Assembly: GCA_945874855.1 (NCBI GenBank) | Contig: CAMCIP010000108.1 | Span: 1-7,623, forward strand | Direction of reading: 5' to 3' | DNA length: 7,623 bases | Origin: Brevundimonas vancanneytii | GTDB taxonomy: Bacteria > Pseudomonadota > Alphaproteobacteria > Caulobacterales > Caulobacteraceae | Shown here: positions 5,143-7,623 of the stretch, piece after piece | How the letters are laid out: every line of letters starts with the position of its first letter | Numbering within the stretch: position 1 is the first letter of the stretch | Notes under the pieces: model-generated | Database searches by the model: none | What the model was told of the DNA's origin: nothing | What the model saw: only the letters and a program-made list of their open reading frames with translations | Translations under genes and position numbers: made by a program

Positions 5143-6987
5143 TCAGGCGCCCAGACGCGAGAACACCTCGGCCAGAGCCCTCATGCGCCGGGCCGACACG
5201 GGATTGATGCCCCGAACGCCGGCCGCCTCGGTCAGACGCGCGCCCACCGCTGCGGCGGCTGTGGCGTCCGGGTTCCCCGCCCGCCAGGCGTCGATCACCG
5301 CGCCGGCGTCGGCGGCCAGGGCGGCGTCGAAACCGCCCGCGCGCGTCAGCTGGTCCAGATAGGACCGGGCCACGTCGGGCGTGTCGGCCCAGGTGATGCG
5401 GGTCTGGGTCTGCGGATTGATCTCATCGCCCCGCACCGCCTCGGCCGCCGCGATCTCGGCCGCCGACAGCTTGTCGCTGGGCACCAGACGCAGCACGTCC
5501 AGACCGCGGGCGATCTCGCTGGAATAGATCCGGCCGTTGAACCAGTAGGCCGACCACGACCCGCCGACCATCAGCTTCTCGCCCAGCGGACCGCGGTCGA
5601 AATAGGCGATCTCGACCGGCGCGGCAGGGTCGGTGAAGTCCATGATCGACAGCCCGCCCTGGTACCAGGCCTGGATCATCAGATCGCGCCCGGGCACGGG
5701 GATCAGGTTGCCGTTGTGGGCCACGCAGTTCTCGTTGGCCCCCTGGGCCACCGGCAGCTTGTGGAAGCTGCGGCCGCGCATCTTGCCGTCGCCGCCGACC
5801 ATGGCGATCAGGTTGGCGCCCCAGTTGGCCGGTGAATCCGCCGTGCAGCGCGCGCCGATGCCGCCGCTCCACTCGTCGGTGAAGACGATCTTGTCGCCCG
5901 TGTTGTCGAAGGTGGCCGAGTGCCAGTAGGCCATGTCCGGATCGAAGATGTCGGAGATCCGGGTCGGGTTCTGGGGGTCGGTGATGTCCAGCAGGATGCC
6001 GTTGCCGCTGCAGGCGCCGGCGGCACGCCTGATCTCCGGGAAGACCGTGATGTCGTGGCACTGGTTGGTCTGGGCCGTCTCCTGGCTGGACACGCCGATG
6101 CGACCACCGGTCCACAGGCCGTTGACGGCACCCGTCTCGGGATCCGCAAAGATGCGCGGACGGTTGACGATGGCAGCGTCCTGCGGACGGTCCAGTTCAA
6201 CCTTGATCACGTCGATGGAATACAGGGCCGTGTCGGGGTTGCGGCCGGGCTCTCCGCCGGAGCAGATCGACAGCTCGCCGGTGCCGCGCACCCCCGAGGT
6301 CCCGGAGTTGTAGACGTACAGGACATTGGCGTCGGTCGGGTGCGGCACCAGGGTATGGGTGTGCGAGCCGCGGCAGGTCTGGACCGCCGCCACCTGGCGC
6401 GGGGCGCTCAGGTCGCTGACGTCGAAGATGCGCACGCCGCGGAAGCGCTCGGCGTTCACCGCTCCACCGGCACCGCTGGTGCCGCAATCCACGCGGCCGC
6501 GGTTTTCCTCGACCGACATGAACAGCAGGTTCCCATGGATCGACAGATCCCCCTGCCCGCCCGGACAGACCACTGACAGGATCAGCTTCGGCGCGCCGCC
6601 CGACACGTCATAGGCGTTGAAGCCGTTGAAGTTGCCGACGAAAAGCTTGCCGTTCGACCAGGCCATGTCGGTGTTGGACATGGCCAGGACGCTGAAGGTG
6701 TTGGGGCTGGCCTGCATCCGTGCCGACAGGGCCTGGGCCTCGGCCTGGGTGGTCGGCGGGGTGAAGATCATCTCCGGATCGAAGAAGCCCGGCGGCGGCG
6801 GCACGGCGTGCTCCAGCGCCATGCCCGAGATCGCGGTGCCGGCGTCGAAAATGCCGGGCGACAGGGTGGTGCGCACGTCGGCACCGATGGTCTGGAGCGT
6901 CGGGCCCGCCTGGGCCTGGGCCGCAGCGGCACAGCCCAGCATGGCGAGGGCGGCGACGGAGGAAAGCAGGGTCTTGCGAACGAACAT
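5143..6987 (-). CDS. Exported LVIVD-repeat beta-propeller protein with helical C-terminal tail
   Basis: A 614-residue protein with a Sec signal peptide (residues 1-26, KTLLSSVAALAMLG then AQA before the likely cut). MLGC19 could instead be a poor lipobox. Propeller blades show the LVIVD-type pattern of 'xxxxDVSxPxxP' strands: FNAYDVSGGAP (123-133), VRIFDVSDLSAP (185-196), ILLDITDPQNP (331-341) and LSIMDFTDPAAP (446-457). Histidines recur at equivalent blade positions: H151, H209/H211, H311, H356 and H424. The mature part has eight cysteines (141, 168, 205, 242, 310, 326, 381, 421), consistent with disulfides in an oxidising compartment. Residues 503-614 form an Ala-rich, probably helical tail. 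No enzymatic function is established; a metal-binding or surface role is inferred. A strong Shine-Dalgarno supports ATG 6987. It is the second gene after the DUF305 gene, 15 nt away, and is terminated by the hairpin at 5091-5125. Confidence 0.85.
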   Translation of the reverse strand: MFVRKTLLSSVAALAMLGCAAAAQAQAGPTLQTIGADVRTTLSPGIFDAGTAISGMALEHAVPPPPGFFDPEMIFTPPTTQAEAQALSARMQASPNTFSVLAMSNTDMAWSNGKLFVGNFNGFNAYDVSGGAPKLILSVVCPGGQGDLSIHGNLLFMSVEENRGRVDCGTSGAGGAVNAERFRGVRIFDVSDLSAPRQVAAVQTCRGSHTHTLVPHPTDANVLYVYNSGTSGVRGTGELSICSGGEPGRNPDTALYSIDVIKVELDRPQDAAIVNRPRIFADPETGAVNGLWTGGRIGVSSQETAQTNQCHDITVFPEIRRAAGACSGNGILLDITDPQNPTRISDIFDPDMAYWHSATFDNTGDKIVFTDEWSGGIGARCTADSPANWGANLIAMVGGDGKMRGRSFHKLPVAQGANENCVAHNGNLIPVPGRDLMIQAWYQGGLSIMDFTDPAAPVEIAYFDRGPLGEKLMVGGSWSAYWFNGRIYSSEIARGLDVLRLVPSDKLSAAEIAAAEAVRGDEINPQTQTRITWADTPDVARSYLDQLTRAGGFDAALAADAGAVIDAWRAGNPDATAAAAVGARLTEAAGVRGINPVSARRMRALAEVFSRLGA

Positions 6988-6992
6988 AGCCG

Positions 6993-6999
6993 CTCCTTT
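6993..6999 (-). promoter_or_regulatory. Strong Shine-Dalgarno for the propeller gene
   Basis: On the minus strand AAAGGAG sits 5 nt before ATG 6987, inside the 15-nt gap after the DUF305 stop. It fixes the start codon and implies independent, efficient initiation of the downstream gene. It is the clearest ribosome binding site in the window. Confidence 0.85.
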
Positions 7000-7002
7000 G
7001 GG

Positions 7003-7623
7003 TCAGAGGTCGGAAAGAAGGTTTTGCATGCGGATGATTTCGGCAGACTGGTCGGCCACGACCGAGCCGGTGAACTCGGACAGCATCGTGTCCTGAGCGG
7101 CGTTCGGCGTCTCCATCAGGGATTCGACCATGTCGAGCGCGCCCTGGTGATGCTGGATCATGCCGGCCAGGAACAGGCGATCGAACTCCGGCCCCTCGGC
7201 GGCGGCCAGTTCGCGCATCTGGCGCGGCGACAGCATGCCGGGCATCACCGGGGTGTCCTCCGGCGAAGGCGCGGCGTGTCCGGCGTGGCCACCATGGCCA
7301 CCATGTCCGGCATGGGGGTCGGCAGCGGCGGGTGCCGCGTGGCCGGCATGGCCCGCGTGCAGATCGGGCGCGGTCAGCGGCTGCCCCCGGGCGGTCAGCC
7401 ATCCGGTCATCAGCTCCATCTCCGCCGCCTGACTCAGGGAGATGCGCCGTCCCAGAGCCTTCACGGCGGGCGAAGACCCGCGCGTTTCCAGCAGCTTGAC
7501 CATCTCCACCGCCTGGGCGTGGTGCACGATCATATGCTGCATGAACTGGACGTCGGCCGGAGTGTAGGTGCTGCGGGCCATCTCGACGGCCTCGGCCGCG
7601 GTGACGATCCGCGAGGCCTGTCC
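7003..7623 (-). CDS. DUF305 family protein with His/Gly-rich linker; N-terminus off the right edge
   Basis: An open frame runs in from the right edge (206 residues visible). Although an ATG exists at 7581, the codons upstream stay open (GQASRIVTAAEAVEM) and look like the conserved pre-domain segment, so the true start, probably with a signal peptide, is outside. DUF305 is a helical family with an internal duplication. The first half has FMQHMIVHHAQAVEM (visible residues 27-41) and the second half FLAGMIQHHQGALDM (151-165), each with the HH pair. Between them lies a linker with eight histidines in HAGH/HGGH units (visible residues 89-116, nt 7276-7359), then MPGMLSPRQM. DUF305 proteins are typically periplasmic, and I recall that the cyanobacterial copper-binding protein CopM belongs to this family. 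Copper or other metal binding is therefore plausible but not shown. It is the first visible gene of the operon with the propeller gene. Confidence 0.88.
   Translation of the reverse strand, partial: GQASRIVTAAEAVEMARSTYTPADVQFMQHMIVHHAQAVEMVKLLETRGSSPAVKALGRRISLSQAAEMELMTGWLTARGQPLTAPDLHAGHAGHAAPAAADPHAGHGGHGGHAGHAAPSPEDTPVMPGMLSPRQMRELAAAEGPEFDRLFLAGMIQHHQGALDMVESLMETPNAAQDTMLSEFTGSVVADQSAEIIRMQNLLSDL
7276..7359 (-). repeat. Low-complexity His/Gly/Ala-coding repeat within the DUF305 gene
   Basis: This segment codes eight histidines in HAG and HGG triplets and includes the tandem nonamer GCCACCATG repeated twice on the plus strand near 7290-7306. The repeat structure suggests growth by slippage. 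It encodes a flexible, potentially metal-binding linker. Confidence 0.6.

Noticed and set aside
7581..7623. ATG at 7581 as the true start of the DUF305 protein
   Set aside because: The frame stays open and family-like upstream to the edge, and a start there would leave no signal peptide for a normally exported family.

Overview
The window is a GC-rich (about 70% by eye) stretch of a bacterial chromosome. Gene content, codon use and the core operon point to an alphaproteobacterium, most likely Caulobacterales such as Brevundimonas or Caulobacter. That placement is inferred from protein style and gene neighbourhood; there is no rRNA to confirm it.

Layout. (1) 1-894, minus strand: an oxygenase of the Rieske/Pao type, cut by the left edge a few residues before its likely C-terminus. 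It keeps the mononuclear-iron motif but lacks the whole [2Fe-2S] Rieske cluster segment. (2) 895-1058: a divergent intergenic region with a plausible promoter for the tRNA. (3) 1059-1148, plus: tRNA-Ser(UGA), with CCA encoded. (4) 1210-5043, plus: a tight run of five genes, rlpA - tmk - holB - tatD-type DNase/hydrolase - PhnP-like MBL hydrolase. The last four are linked by 4-, 7- and 4-nt overlaps, so they are almost certainly one transcript. They combine cell-wall, dTTP-supply, replication clamp-loader and nuclease/phosphodiesterase functions. (5) 5044-5142: a convergent intergenic region with an AT-rich island and a good intrinsic terminator for the minus strand. (6) 7623-5143, minus: a two-gene operon. 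A DUF305 protein with a His/Gly-rich linker, cut at its N-terminus by the right edge, is followed 15 nt later by a 614-residue exported LVIVD-type beta-propeller protein with a strong Shine-Dalgarno.

The plus-strand operon is housekeeping. The accessory interest lies at the two ends. At the left is an apparently Rieske-less Rieske oxygenase. At the right is a DUF305/propeller pair whose repeated histidines at equivalent blade positions suggest a periplasmic metal (possibly copper) function. Two housekeeping hydrolases also show altered metal-ligand motifs: HxN in place of HxH in the TatD protein, and HxHxDQ in place of HxHxDH in the MBL protein. I see no mobile element, CRISPR array, phage gene or integrase.
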